A stretch of 64,000 bases of DNA, from the NCBI GenBank assembly GCA_902563075.1, contig CACEWC010000001.1, positions 1-64,000 on the forward strand, given 5' to 3'. The stretch is from an uncultured Pelagibacteraceae bacterium (GTDB taxonomy: Bacteria; Pseudomonadota; Alphaproteobacteria; Pelagibacterales; Pelagibacteraceae). Numbering within the stretch: the stretch's first letter is position 1; each line of letters opens with the position of its first letter. Shown here piece by piece: positions 40,456-49,700 of the stretch. The notes beneath the pieces are model-generated. The model did no database searches and was not told where the DNA came from. It was given only the letters and a program-made list of their open reading frames with translations. Both the position numbers and the translations under genes were made by a program.

Positions 40456-42050
40456 TAACTTCTAAGTATCATATCAGCACCTTTTTCGGCAATCATAATT
40501 GTAGGTGCATTAGTATTACCCGAAGTTATATTAGGCATTATTGAAGCATCAATTACTCTTAAATTATTTAAACCCTTTACTTTAAGATTTTCATCAACTA
40601 CTGCCATATCATCTTGTCCCATTTTACATGTACCAACTGGATGAAAAATAGTTTGCGCATAATTTGATCCAGCTTTTACAAGTTCTTCATCGTCATTAAT
40701 ATCAATACCAGGTCTATATTCCTCTGGTTTATATTTTTTAAAAGTTTCAGACTCCATTACTATTTTCCTTGTAAGTTTCAAACCTTTTGCAGCAACCATA
40801 CGATCATGGTCAGTTGAAAGATAGTTGAGTTTTACTTTTGCATAAATTCTTGAGTCTTTATTAATAATATTTACGTGACCTCTACTTGTTGGTCTTATAT
40901 TTGAAACAGTGGGTGTGAATGCATGAAAGTCATGGTTTTTTGTAGCACCTAAAGTGTCCATACTCATTGGTTGCACGTGCCATTGAAGATCTGGCAATTC
41001 TAAAGAGGGATCACTCTTTGCAAACATACACATTTGACTAGCGCCCATTGTCATTGGTCCACTCCTATTAAAAACATATTCTAGACCAATCATTAATTTA
41101 CCAAATAAACTATTAACTTTTTTATTTAATGATTTTAGTCCATTAACTTTGTAAATTGGTCTGAACATTAAATGATCTTGTAAATTTTCTCCAACTCCCT
41201 TTAGTTCATGCACCATAGTTACACCAAGGTCTTTTAATTTTTCTGAATTTCCTATCCCTGAAGTTTGCAAAATCTGAGGTGATCCAATTGACCCAGATGA
41301 GAGTATTATTTCTTTGTTAGCTGCAACCTTTTTAAGAGCATTTTCTTGCCAGTACTCAATATTTTTAGCAGTTTTATTTTCGAAATTTATTTTTTTTACA
41401 TGAGCATGAGTAATAATCTTCAAATTTTTTCTATTTTTAATTGGGTTTAAATATCCAACTGCAGTACTACACCTAAATCCATCTTTCTCAGTTACTTGAA
41501 AGTATCCACACCCATGATTATCACCAGTATTAAAATCTTTCGTTTTTGGAATACCAAATTCTTCTGCTGCATTTTGAAATTCATTTAACAGCGGTAATTG
41601 AATTCTTTGATCTGAAACAGATAAAGGCCCTCCAACACCATGGTAATCATCTTTACCACGTTCTTGATCTTCAGCTTTGATAAAGTAAGGTAGAACATCA
41701 TCCCAACCCCAACCAGTATTACCCAGTTGACGCCAAACATCATAATCTCTACTTTGACCTCTTATATATAGCAAACCATTTATAGCTGAGCTTCCTCCTA
41801 AAGTTTTCCCCCTAGGATAACGAATTGATCGATTATTCATTGTTTCATCAGGTTCAGTTTTGTAACACCAATCAACTGAAGGATTATGCATAGTTTTGAA
41901 ATAACCAACTGGTATGTGTATCCAAGGATAATTATCTTTACCGCCAGCCTCAATTAAGAGAACTTTATTTTTTGGATTTTCAGATAATCTATTAGCCAAA
42001 ACACATCCAGCAGATCCAGCTCCTAAAATTATAAAATCAAAGTTTTCCAT
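40455..42050 (-). CDS. GMC oxidoreductase (choline dehydrogenase-like)
   Basis: 531 aa flavoenzyme. FIILGAGSAGCVLANRLSE is the FAD loop, RYPRGKTLGGSSAINGLLYIRG the GMC signature 1, GSIGSPQILQTSGIG signature 2 and HPVGTCKMG with SGNTNAPTIMIAEKGA the catalytic His end. Such enzymes oxidise choline or other alcohols; the choline-specific betaine pathway gene betB is not adjacent, so I keep the general name. First gene of the long minus-strand operon, divergent from the TRAP transporter. Confidence 0.9.
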   Translation of the reverse strand: MENFDFIILGAGSAGCVLANRLSENPKNKVLLIEAGGKDNYPWIHIPVGYFKTMHNPSVDWCYKTEPDETMNNRSIRYPRGKTLGGSSAINGLLYIRGQSRDYDVWRQLGNTGWGWDDVLPYFIKAEDQERGKDDYHGVGGPLSVSDQRIQLPLLNEFQNAAEEFGIPKTKDFNTGDNHGCGYFQVTEKDGFRCSTAVGYLNPIKNRKNLKIITHAHVKKINFENKTAKNIEYWQENALKKVAANKEIILSSGSIGSPQILQTSGIGNSEKLKDLGVTMVHELKGVGENLQDHLMFRPIYKVNGLKSLNKKVNSLFGKLMIGLEYVFNRSGPMTMGASQMCMFAKSDPSLELPDLQWHVQPMSMDTLGATKNHDFHAFTPTVSNIRPTSRGHVNIINKDSRIYAKVKLNYLSTDHDRMVAAKGLKLTRKIVMESETFKKYKPEEYRPGIDINDDEELVKAGSNYAQTIFHPVGTCKMGQDDMAVVDENLKVKGLNNLRVIDASIMPNITSGNTNAPTIMIAEKGADMILRS

Positions 42051-42183
42051 CTATAGTTGAAAAGTTTTTTTTATAAATCTCATTTGTTCATCTTTACACT
42101 CATATTAATCAATTGTCACTTGTACGAACTTTGTTTTTCTGATTGTATGTTGTCGTTAAATTTAACTAACAAGAGGAAATATA

Positions 42184-43278
42184 ATGAAAAAAATCATTTC
42201 AATGTTGTTTGCAACTGTTTTGGTACTTGGATTTGCATCTAGTGCTAATGCTGCAAAAACACTAAAATGTCAGACAGTTCTTAACACTAAAGCTGATGAA
42301 GTTAAAATGTTAAAGGACTTTACTGATACAGTAACAGAACTTACATCTGGCTCGTTAAAATTTGAAATTTTACCAGCAGGTGCGGTTGTAGGAGTTAAAG
42401 AAACTCTAGATGCTGTTGATAAAGGATTGATTGATTGTGGTTTCGCATGGACACACTATTGGTCAGGTGATCACCCTGCTGCTATGTTATTTGGTTCACC
42501 AGTAGCTGGTGGTGGAGTTGGTATCGACAACTTAGCGTTTCTATCATGGTTTCAATACGGTGGTGGTAAAGAATTATACGATCAACTCTGGAAAGAAATG
42601 GGAAGAGATATCAAAGGATTTATGCTTCAACCAGTTGGTCCAGAAGCTTTAGGTTGGTTTCCAAAACCAATTAAAGATATGGCTGACTTTAGAAAATATA
42701 AGTTCAGAACTCCTCCAGGAATTCCAGGACAAACATACAAAGACATTGGTATAGCATCTGTAGCAATGGGTGGTGGAGATATTCTACCAGCTCTTGAGGC
42801 AGGAACTATTGATGCTGCTGAGTGGTGTTGTCCTAAACCAGACTTAACATTTGGTTTCCAAAAAGTATTAAAGCACTATTATCTACAAGGTCTACACCAA
42901 GTAGTAGTAAATGCTGACTTTTACATTACTGGAAAAACTTATAATGCTATGAGTGCTCATGAGAAAAAGTCTCTTGAAGTTGCAGCTAATGCTTCATTAG
43001 CTAAATCTTTAAGTTACAGAATCTATGAAAATGGAAAAGCATTACAAGAACTTACAACTAAACATGGGGTAAAATTAGAAGATACTCCATCAGACTACTT
43101 TACAGAGTACATGGCAGCTGCAAAAGCTACATTGAATAAAAACGCAGAGAAGAACAAATTCTTCAATGAAGTTTATACTTCAATGAAAAACTTTGCTGAT
43201 GTTGCTGTTCCTTTCTGGAGCGGTGCTCAAATGTCTAATGCGAAGCTAGGAATGGCTCACGCTGCAACATTAAAGTAA
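42184..43278 (+). CDS. dctP: TRAP transporter substrate-binding protein (family 7, TakP-like)
   Basis: 364 aa. Signal peptide MKKIISMLFATVLVLGFASSANA. The body shows KTLKCQTVLN..., WTHYWSGDHPA, KFRTPPGIPGQTYKDIG and the EAGTIDAAEWCCPKPDLTFGF block typical of DctP family 7, to which the 2-oxoacid binder TakP belongs. So a 2-oxo or hydroxy acid is a reasonable but unproven ligand. An AGAGGAAA box precedes the ATG. A hairpin terminator separates it from dctQ, so the binding protein should be made in excess. Confidence 0.9.
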   Translation: MKKIISMLFATVLVLGFASSANAAKTLKCQTVLNTKADEVKMLKDFTDTVTELTSGSLKFEILPAGAVVGVKETLDAVDKGLIDCGFAWTHYWSGDHPAAMLFGSPVAGGGVGIDNLAFLSWFQYGGGKELYDQLWKEMGRDIKGFMLQPVGPEALGWFPKPIKDMADFRKYKFRTPPGIPGQTYKDIGIASVAMGGGDILPALEAGTIDAAEWCCPKPDLTFGFQKVLKHYYLQGLHQVVVNADFYITGKTYNAMSAHEKKSLEVAANASLAKSLSYRIYENGKALQELTTKHGVKLEDTPSDYFTEYMAAAKATLNKNAEKNKFFNEVYTSMKNFADVAVPFWSGAQMSNAKLGMAHAATLK

Positions 43279-43301
43279 TCAGTAATTAATCTTGATTTTT
43301 T

Positions 43302-43333
43302 AGAGCGGACTTTTACAGTCCGCTCTAATTTTT
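43302..43333 (+). terminator. intercistronic terminator between dctP and dctQ
   Basis: AGAGCGGACT-TTTAC-AGTCCGCTCT perfect 10-bp stem followed by AATTTTTTT, 23 bases after the dctP stop and before dctQ. A leaky terminator in this spot fits the need for more binding protein than permease. Confidence 0.88.
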
Positions 43334-43347
43334 TTAACTAGAATTTT

Positions 43348-43968
43348 ATGGCAGAAGAACCTGGTAAACTAGATATCTCAGATGAAATGATTGCCGAAAG
43401 GCGAGGTGGATCAGGAAAAATGCCAACTGATATGCCATCATGGATGGCAAAATCTATTATTAATATTGATAAATTTAGTAAGTGGATTGGTAATATTGTT
43501 TGTTGGATATTGATGCCACTAATATTTGCAATGACTTATGAAGTTCTTGCAAGAAAACTATTTTTAGCACCCACAATTTGGGCTTATGACATTAGCCGTT
43601 TCCTTTACGGGGCGTTGTTTATGTTAGGAGCTGGTTACGCGCTTTCTCGAGGTGTACACATCAGAGCAGATTTTTTATATAGAAATTTCAAAACAAAAAC
43701 TCAAGGTTTGATAGATTTTTGGCTATATTTATTATTTTATTTTCCTGGTCTTTTGGTTTTTCTTTACATGACAATTGGGTTTGTAGAAGAGTCTATTAGA
43801 AGAGGTGAAAGAGGTATGGATACCACATGGATGCCTTTCATGTGGCCTATAAAAACTTGTTTATTAGTTGGAATTATTTTTTTACTTATTCAAGGTTTCT
43901 CAGAATTACTTAAAAGTTACTGGGCAGCTAAAAAGGGTGAGTGGCCAGGAGAGGATAATAAACAATGA
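43348..43968 (+). CDS. dctQ: TRAP transporter small permease (DctQ)
   Basis: 206 aa, four helices after a 40-residue polar N-terminal segment. WAYDISRFLYGALFMLGAGYALSRGVHIRADFLYRN is the DctQ block in which the ALSRGVHIRxD motif lies between helices 2 and 3. Longer N-terminus and C-terminus than the usual 160-190 aa. Overlaps dctM by 4 bases. Confidence 0.92.
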   Translation: MAEEPGKLDISDEMIAERRGGSGKMPTDMPSWMAKSIINIDKFSKWIGNIVCWILMPLIFAMTYEVLARKLFLAPTIWAYDISRFLYGALFMLGAGYALSRGVHIRADFLYRNFKTKTQGLIDFWLYLLFYFPGLLVFLYMTIGFVEESIRRGERGMDTTWMPFMWPIKTCLLVGIIFLLIQGFSELLKSYWAAKKGEWPGEDNKQ

Positions 43969-45299
43969 TAGCTGAGTTAATTGATCCAGCAATTTTAGGT
44001 TTCGTTCTCGTTGGTGTAATGCTTTTTGCAATTTTTGTAGGGTTTCCAATTTCATTCACTTTGATATTTTTAGGATTTGTTTTTGGATACCTTGGTTTTG
44101 GAAAATTAGTTTTTTATTTGATGACACTTCAATTTTCCATGGTAATGACTGAGCAAACTCTCGCCGCCGTGCCACTCTTTGTGTTTATGGGGATAATGAT
44201 GGAACAAGCTGGATTAATGGAAAGATTATTTTCAGCTTTTCAATTAATGTTAGCAAAAGTTAAGGGTTCGCTATATTACGCAGTTTTGTTTGTCTCAGTA
44301 ATTTTTGCTGCAGCCACAGGTATTGTAGGTGCATCAGTAACTATTCTTGGCATCATGGCTGCTAAATCAATGAATAGATCAGGTTATGACGTTAAGCTAG
44401 CAGCTGGTACGATCACTGCAGGTGGAACTCTGGGTATTTTAATTCCTCCAAGCATCATGCTTGTTGTCATGGGTCCTATAATGGAAATCCCAGTTATAGA
44501 TTTATTTGCTGCTGCAATCTTACCAGGAATACTTCTTGCAAGTTTATATGCAGCTTACACAACAATAAGATGTATGATTAATCCCAAGTTAGGACCGGTA
44601 TTACCTGATGATATGAGAGCTGCCAGTATGAAAGAAGTTTGGGTCGAGTTTTTCCTTGGCCTGGTTCCTCCTGCGGCCTTAGTTTTTGCAGCTTTGGGGA
44701 GCATATTATTTGGATTTGCGACTCCAACTGAAGCAGCAGGATGTGGTGCTATGGGAGCATTACTTCTCTCTTTAGCTTATAAAAAATTATCACTGTCTAA
44801 ATTACAAGAAGCTTTAGTAAAAACTTTAGAAATAACAGCTTTAATTATGGTTTTAGTTGCAGCTTCAAATTTCTTTGGTGCAGTATTTGCAAGATTGGGA
44901 ACACCAACTTTGCTTACTGAATTTTTATTAGGACTTGAAATGAACAAATATTTAATTCTAGCAATGATAATGGTTATGATCTTTTTATTAGGCTGGCCAT
45001 TAGAATGGGTTCCTATTGTAATGATAATAGTCCCAATTATCTTACCTTTGGTGGAAGCATTAGGATTTAATTTAACTTGGTTTGCAATATTAGTTGCAGT
45101 GAATCTACAAACCGCCTGGCTATCTCCACCAGTAGCTTTATCAGCGTATTTTTTAAAAGGAGTTGTTCCAGAATGGGATCTTAAAGACATCTATTATGGA
45201 ATGATGCAATTTATGGTCTTACAAGTAATTGGTTTAGTATTAATTATAATATTTCCTAAAATTGCTCTTTGGTTACCAACTCTCTTATATGGACAGTAG
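43965..45299 (+). CDS. dctM: TRAP transporter large permease (DctM)
   Basis: 444 aa, about 12-13 helices. VPLFVFMGIMMEQAGLMERLF, GIVGASVTILGIMAAKSMNRSGYD, GTLGILIPPSIMLVVMGPIMEIPVIDLFAAAILPG and FGFATPTEAAGCGAMGALL are canonical DctM blocks. Co-translated with dctQ, it forms the sodium-driven import channel for the ligand delivered by the TakP-like protein. Followed by an NCS1 permease gene after 25 bases. Confidence 0.94.
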   Translation: MIAELIDPAILGFVLVGVMLFAIFVGFPISFTLIFLGFVFGYLGFGKLVFYLMTLQFSMVMTEQTLAAVPLFVFMGIMMEQAGLMERLFSAFQLMLAKVKGSLYYAVLFVSVIFAAATGIVGASVTILGIMAAKSMNRSGYDVKLAAGTITAGGTLGILIPPSIMLVVMGPIMEIPVIDLFAAAILPGILLASLYAAYTTIRCMINPKLGPVLPDDMRAASMKEVWVEFFLGLVPPAALVFAALGSILFGFATPTEAAGCGAMGALLLSLAYKKLSLSKLQEALVKTLEITALIMVLVAASNFFGAVFARLGTPTLLTEFLLGLEMNKYLILAMIMVMIFLLGWPLEWVPIVMIIVPIILPLVEALGFNLTWFAILVAVNLQTAWLSPPVALSAYFLKGVVPEWDLKDIYYGMMQFMVLQVIGLVLIIIFPKIALWLPTLLYGQ

Positions 45300-45324
45300 A
45301 AACTTTAAGTTTTATATTGTCTAA

Positions 45325-46782
45325 GTGAGTCCTCAAAATTTAAAAAAAAACCTTACCAATTGGGATTTAGTTTCAGTTAACCCAAATGATAAAAACTGGG
45401 ATTGGAAGGTTTTATTCTGTTTTTGGGGCGTAAATATTCAGAGTGTTATAGGTTTCTCATTAATCACCTCTTTATATGTAATCTACAACCTTAATACTTT
45501 TGTTGTATTTTTTGGAACAATATTTGGAACTCTTCTAGTCTATCTATTTTCAAACTTGATTGGAAAGCCATCTCAAAAATATGGACTACCCTTTGTTGTT
45601 CTATTACGACCCTCATTAGGTATTATTGGAGCAAAATACTTTGGTTTATTGAGATTTTTAGTTGGTATTTTTTTATTTGGTATTCAAACATATTTTTTAT
45701 CAAAAGCATTTAGTTATTTGATCAGAATAGCAATTTTTTCTATAGAACCTGCAATACTTGATAAAGAAATATTACTTCTATTCTTTTTGGGAATGAACTT
45801 AATTGATTGGATTGCAATTATCATAGCAATAATTTTTCAAGGATTTTTATTTAGTGTTGGAATGAACATGAATAAAAAGATTATTATTTTTTCAGCAATT
45901 ACAGTTTATCTTGGAATTTTATTGTTTTTTTTATCTGTATTACTCAGTGATGTTAAATTTACCTCAAATGCATTTTTAAATTTATTAAACACAGAAAATT
46001 TTATGAATAAGAATAATTTTGTGCCATTAATAACAGTTACGAGCACGGTATTTGCATATTTTTCGATTATAATTTTAAGTTTTGGAGATTTTTCAAGGTA
46101 TGTAAAAAGTGAAAGCCAGCTCAAAAAAGGAAATATAACTTTAATATTTAATTTGATAATTTTTTCCTTTGCTGCTTTATTTATAGTTTCAGGCGTGGAT
46201 GGCTTTTTAAAGCAAGATCCGGAAAATCTTTCTAGAATATTAACAAATCCTACAGATATTCTTGGAAAGATAGATAATTTATTTCTAATTGTTATAGCTT
46301 TAATTTTTATAATTATTGCCTCTGCTTCAACTAATTTAATAGCAAACTTTATTCCATCTCAATATACTTTAATTAATTTTTTACCTTTTTCTTTAACTGT
46401 TAAAAGTGCTGGCCTTATAATCACTATCATAGGCTTTATTATAGGAATATTTTGGTTAACTTTTCTAAGTCAAGTTGGTGCCTTATCTTTTATTGATACT
46501 TTTGGAGCTTTTTTTGGACCTCTTTTTGGAATAATGATTTTTGATTTTTATTATATTCAAAAGGGTAAATTAAATAATAAAGATATTTATTCTTTGGAGA
46601 ACAGTGGGATTTATTATTACAGTAGTGGATGGCATATAAAAGCAGTTTACTCTGTAATTTTGGGTTTTATTTTTTCAGCTTCAACTATTTGGAATACTAA
46701 TTTAATGTTCCTTCAATCATTTTCTTGGATTATAGGAGCCTTTGTGGCGGCTTTTACTTATTATTTATTAACACGAAAATAA
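45325..46782 (+). CDS. NCS1-family nucleobase:cation symporter
   Basis: 485 aa, 12 helices. NWDLVSVNPNDKNWDWKVLFCFWGVN opening, GLPFVVLLRPSLGIIGA, and SFGDFSRYVKSESQLKKGN match the NCS1 purine/cytosine/allantoin/hydantoin permeases. Starts with GTG at 45325. The substrate is not predictable from sequence alone; no purine or hydantoin catabolic enzyme is adjacent apart from an SDR gene starting 4 bases downstream. Confidence 0.83.
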   Translation: MSPQNLKKNLTNWDLVSVNPNDKNWDWKVLFCFWGVNIQSVIGFSLITSLYVIYNLNTFVVFFGTIFGTLLVYLFSNLIGKPSQKYGLPFVVLLRPSLGIIGAKYFGLLRFLVGIFLFGIQTYFLSKAFSYLIRIAIFSIEPAILDKEILLLFFLGMNLIDWIAIIIAIIFQGFLFSVGMNMNKKIIIFSAITVYLGILLFFLSVLLSDVKFTSNAFLNLLNTENFMNKNNFVPLITVTSTVFAYFSIIILSFGDFSRYVKSESQLKKGNITLIFNLIIFSFAALFIVSGVDGFLKQDPENLSRILTNPTDILGKIDNLFLIVIALIFIIIASASTNLIANFIPSQYTLINFLPFSLTVKSAGLIITIIGFIIGIFWLTFLSQVGALSFIDTFGAFFGPLFGIMIFDFYYIQKGKLNNKDIYSLENSGIYYYSSGWHIKAVYSVILGFIFSASTIWNTNLMFLQSFSWIIGAFVAAFTYYLLTRK

Positions 46783-46786
46783 AAAA

Positions 46787-47539
46787 ATGGAAAAAATTAC
46801 CTTCGATTTCAAAAATAGAACGGCAATTGTAACAGGAGGTGCTCAAGGTTTTGGTTTTGATATTACTAAACGTTTTTTAAAATCAGGTGCAAAGGTGATC
46901 ATATGGGATAACGACTCAAAAGCTATAGAGTCAGCCATTAAAGAAATAGATAATCCAAATTTGATCTCCAGTACTGTCGATGTATCTAATTATAATGAAG
47001 TTGAAAAAAATGTTAAGGAGATTACAAAAAATTCTAATATTGATATTTTAATAAACAATGCAGGCATAACTGGTCCCACAGCTACCCTGTGGGAATATGA
47101 CATTGAGATGTGGAAAAAAGTTGTAGAAATAAATGTAATGGGAACGTTTAATTGTTGCAAGTCAATAGTGCCAAACATGATCAAAAATAATTATGGTAGA
47201 ATTGTAAATGTAGCTTCTGTAGCTGGAAAAGATGGAAATGCTAATGCTAGTGCGTATAGTGTAGGAAAAGCAGGAGCGATAGGTTTAACTAAATCATTAG
47301 GTAAAGAGCTAGCAGATAAGAATATAGCTGTAAATGCAGTCACTCCAGCAGGCGCAAATACTAGAATTTTAGATCAAATGACCAAAGAGCATGTTCAAAG
47401 AATGCTATCAAAAGTACCTAGAGGAAGATTTCTGGAAGTTGAAGAGTTTACCTCGTTAATTTGTTGGCTTTCTTCTGAGGAAAACACTTTTTCAACAGCA
47501 GCAGTCTTTGATATTAGTGGTGGTCGCTCTACTTATTAA
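46787..47539 (+). CDS. short-chain dehydrogenase/reductase
   Basis: 250 aa. Cofactor loop TGGAQGFGFDI, NNAGITGPTATLWE, catalytic block VNVASVAG...AYSVGK and C-terminal AAVFDISGGRSTY. Position after NCS1 and TRAP genes suggests oxidation of an imported alcohol or sugar acid derivative. Substrate not assigned. The IIWDND stretch after the second strand, with acidic residue, points to NAD rather than NADP. Confidence 0.87.
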   Translation: MEKITFDFKNRTAIVTGGAQGFGFDITKRFLKSGAKVIIWDNDSKAIESAIKEIDNPNLISSTVDVSNYNEVEKNVKEITKNSNIDILINNAGITGPTATLWEYDIEMWKKVVEINVMGTFNCCKSIVPNMIKNNYGRIVNVASVAGKDGNANASAYSVGKAGAIGLTKSLGKELADKNIAVNAVTPAGANTRILDQMTKEHVQRMLSKVPRGRFLEVEEFTSLICWLSSEENTFSTAAVFDISGGRSTY

Positions 47540-47673
47540 CTTCTTGGTTTTTGTTCAACTATTTTGATATTATTAATTTTAGCTCTACTAAACTTGATGT
47601 CTTTGGACATAACTGGTGCAAAAATCATTATAGACCAGTAAATTAAGAGTATAAAAGCGGATATTGTCTTCAT
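47536..47673 (-). CDS. small single-helix membrane protein (45 aa)
   Basis: Not in the track. MKTISAFILLIYWSIMIFAPVMSKDIKFSRAKINNIKIVEQKPRS: signal-like or single membrane helix and a basic tail. Converges on the SDR gene with a 4-base overlap of their ends. Family unknown; the layout resembles the 40-aa ORF beyond xsc. Confidence 0.45.
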   Translation of the reverse strand: MKTISAFILLIYWSIMIFAPVMSKDIKFSRAKINNIKIVEQKPRS

Positions 47674-47756
47674 ATTATTTATATAGAATCGAATGTTGAA
47701 TTTTGAATGTTTAAATTTTGTCTAAATAATGTATTAAGAATTTTTTTTAATTTTTT

Positions 47757-48407
47757 ATGAAAATTTTAATAAATATTTTAATCATCATAATTCTATCTAT
47801 TAATTTGTCTTTAGCAGATGAATTACAAGTCTTTGATTTTACTGAAACAGAGCTCGCAGAACTTAAAGTTAGAAAGGTAAGAGGGGCTGACAATAAAACA
47901 CTTTATACCGTTGGAACAAATGATAACGGAAATTATTTGAAATCGGTTGCTGATAATGCAGCTTCTGGCCTTGGAAAAGAGATCAAGATAAACTTAGATA
48001 AGACCCCATTTATAAACATAACTTGGAAAATTGAGAAAGATCTGTCAGGAATTAAAGAAAATACGAAAAAAGGGCATGATTTTGCTGCCAGAGTTTTTGT
48101 GATTAAAAAAACTGGAGCTACACCACTATCAAATAGAGCAATTAATTATGTTTTCTCAAGCAATAATGAAGTTGGGGCAAATTTTCCAAGTCCATATACA
48201 AAAAAATCAATAGACAATGTTTTAGCTAGCACAAAAGATAATTTAAATGAATGGGTAACAGTTAAAGCTAATGTTAAAGAGGATTTTAGAAGATTACACG
48301 ATCTAGATGTTAATGAGCTTGATGGAATTGCTATTATGTCTGATACTGATAACTCAAAGATGAAATCTATAGCTTATTTTCAAAATATATATTTTTCATC
48401 TCAATAA
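47757..48407 (+). CDS. DUF3047 family exported protein
   Basis: 216 aa with signal peptide (INILIIIILSINLSLA). The mature part reads WKIEKDLSGIKENTKKGHDFAARVFVIKKTG, then AINYVFSSNN and DDLDVNELDGIAIMSDTDNSK: the DUF3047 pattern, in which a K-GDD/HDFAARVYV block is followed by N-YVWS and DGIAIMTDTDN. Periplasmic beta-rich domain of unknown function. No operon partner visible. Confidence 0.85.
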   Translation: MKILINILIIIILSINLSLADELQVFDFTETELAELKVRKVRGADNKTLYTVGTNDNGNYLKSVADNAASGLGKEIKINLDKTPFINITWKIEKDLSGIKENTKKGHDFAARVFVIKKTGATPLSNRAINYVFSSNNEVGANFPSPYTKKSIDNVLASTKDNLNEWVTVKANVKEDFRRLHDLDVNELDGIAIMSDTDNSKMKSIAYFQNIYFSSQ

Positions 48408-48548
48408 TTAGAATTTAAGATATTTTTTAAGATAAATATTAAATAAAGAAAGTATAACAGCTACTGCAACATCTTCTAAAGGACTTGCTTGTGGATAACC
48501 AAAGTTCCATGCGGTAACCATCACTAACCAAATTACAAATATATTCAT
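48408..48548 (-). CDS. small membrane protein (46 aa)
   Basis: Below the track limit. MNIFVIWLVMVTAWNFGYPQASPLEDVAVAVILSLFNIYLKKYLKF: two hydrophobic segments with a proline-containing turn in FGYPQASPLED. Its end abuts the DUF3047 stop with no spacing. Non-trivial loop composition supports coding. Family unknown. Confidence 0.5.
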   Translation of the reverse strand: MNIFVIWLVMVTAWNFGYPQASPLEDVAVAVILSLFNIYLKKYLKF

Positions 48549-48605
48549 TAAATACTTATACCTTAGTTTCTATTAAATAGTTTACTTTTTTGATATAATT
48601 ATATT

Positions 48606-49028
48606 ATGCATGAAAATTTTTTTCATACTTTAAAAGTTTACTATGAAGATACTGATGCTGGAGGCGTCGTATATTATGCTAATTATTTAAAGTTTTTAGA
48701 GAGAGCCAGAACAGAAGCTCTCCATTCAATTGGGTTCAGTAACCAAAAAGTGAAAAAAGATTTTGGCTCACTAATCATAGTAAAAGCTTGCAACATTGAA
48801 TATAAAAAACCTGCAAGTCTTGAAGATGAACTAACTATAAGATCTTTTGTTAAATCTTTCACTAAAACATCTTTTTTTATGAATCAAATAATTACTAAAG
48901 GTGATGACACTATAGTTGAAGCACAAGTTCATTTAGTCTTTGTTAATGATTTAGGTAAACCAGTAAAAATACCTGATGAAATTTACTCAAAATTTAAACC
49001 CTATTTTTGTGATACTATTAAAATTTAG
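48606..49028 (+). CDS. ybgC: YbgC-type acyl-CoA thioesterase
   Basis: 140 aa hot-dog fold. YYEDTDAGGVVYYANYLKFLERARTEAL is the 4HBT/YbgC signature with catalytic Asp in DTDAGG. It hydrolyses short acyl-CoA or 4-hydroxybenzoyl-CoA-like esters and usually precedes the tol-pal operon; tolQ is absent here. The stop overlaps by 11 bases the convergent UDG gene. Confidence 0.9.
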   Translation: MHENFFHTLKVYYEDTDAGGVVYYANYLKFLERARTEALHSIGFSNQKVKKDFGSLIIVKACNIEYKKPASLEDELTIRSFVKSFTKTSFFMNQIITKGDDTIVEAQVHLVFVNDLGKPVKIPDEIYSKFKPYFCDTIKI

Positions 49029-49698
49029 CTATTTTTTTTGCCTTAATAAGTAATTGGTTAATCATAGGAGTTGTCACTAATTTTGTATTTACGTTTCTTG
49101 GGCTTGGGTGATAACAAGCAATTAAAACTTTATTATCTGGCAATAAATATTTGTTTCCGTGTTTAAATTCAAATTTTTTTTGTATCATAAACTTTTTTTT
49201 ATAAATTTTTAAACAATTATCAAATGCAACTTTACCAAGAGTTATGATCACTTTAAGATTTTTTAAATTTTCAATTTCATTTTCAAAATAGTTTGAACAG
49301 CGATTTAATTCTTTACTTTCTGGTTTATCACCTGGAGGAACACATTTAAGAATATTAGTTATGTAAGTATCATGTAATTTCAAATTATCATTTGCTTTTT
49401 CTGAAAAATCTTGATTTGAAATTCCTGTTAAAAATAAACTCTTAAATAAAAAATTCCCTGATTTATCTCCTGTGAATGCTCTTCCGGTTCTTGTTCCACC
49501 ATGAGCTGCAGGAGCAAGACCTAAAATCATCAATTTTGCTTTATTGTCTCCAAAGCCAGGGACTGGTTTTCCCCAGTATTTCTCATTCTTATTTTGTTTT
49601 CTTTTTTGTGTTGAAATTTTTTTGATAAAACTAACAAGTCTTGGACATTTTTTACATTTAATAATTGTATTATTTATTTTTTTTAATTTAATAGTCAT
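49018..49698 (-). CDS. family 5 uracil-DNA glycosylase (UdgB-like)
   Basis: 226 aa from the ATG at 49698 (track TTG at 49701 adds one residue). CKKCPR (C15, C18) and two later cysteines (CVPPGDKPESKELNRC) should bind a 4Fe-4S cluster. GLAPAAHGGTRTGRAFTGD (60-78) is the family 5 motif A, in which the polar residue of families 1 and 4 is replaced, and CYHPSPRNVNTK is motif B. It removes uracil and other deaminated or oxidised bases. Its start lies 2 bases from that of the divergent phosphatase. Confidence 0.87.
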   Translation of the reverse strand: MTIKLKKINNTIIKCKKCPRLVSFIKKISTQKRKQNKNEKYWGKPVPGFGDNKAKLMILGLAPAAHGGTRTGRAFTGDKSGNFLFKSLFLTGISNQDFSEKANDNLKLHDTYITNILKCVPPGDKPESKELNRCSNYFENEIENLKNLKVIITLGKVAFDNCLKIYKKKFMIQKKFEFKHGNKYLLPDNKVLIACYHPSPRNVNTKLVTTPMINQLLIKAKKIAKF

Positions 49699-49700
49699 CA

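Noticed and set aside
42057-42242. 61-aa ORF before dctP
   Set aside because: Runs out of frame into the dctP signal peptide; the region holds the dctP promoter and ribosome-binding site. I see no other gene in 42051-42183.
44777-45190. 137-aa minus-strand ORF within dctM
   Set aside because: Antisense to conserved DctM helices; composition (IIITIG repeats) is a mirror of membrane codons.
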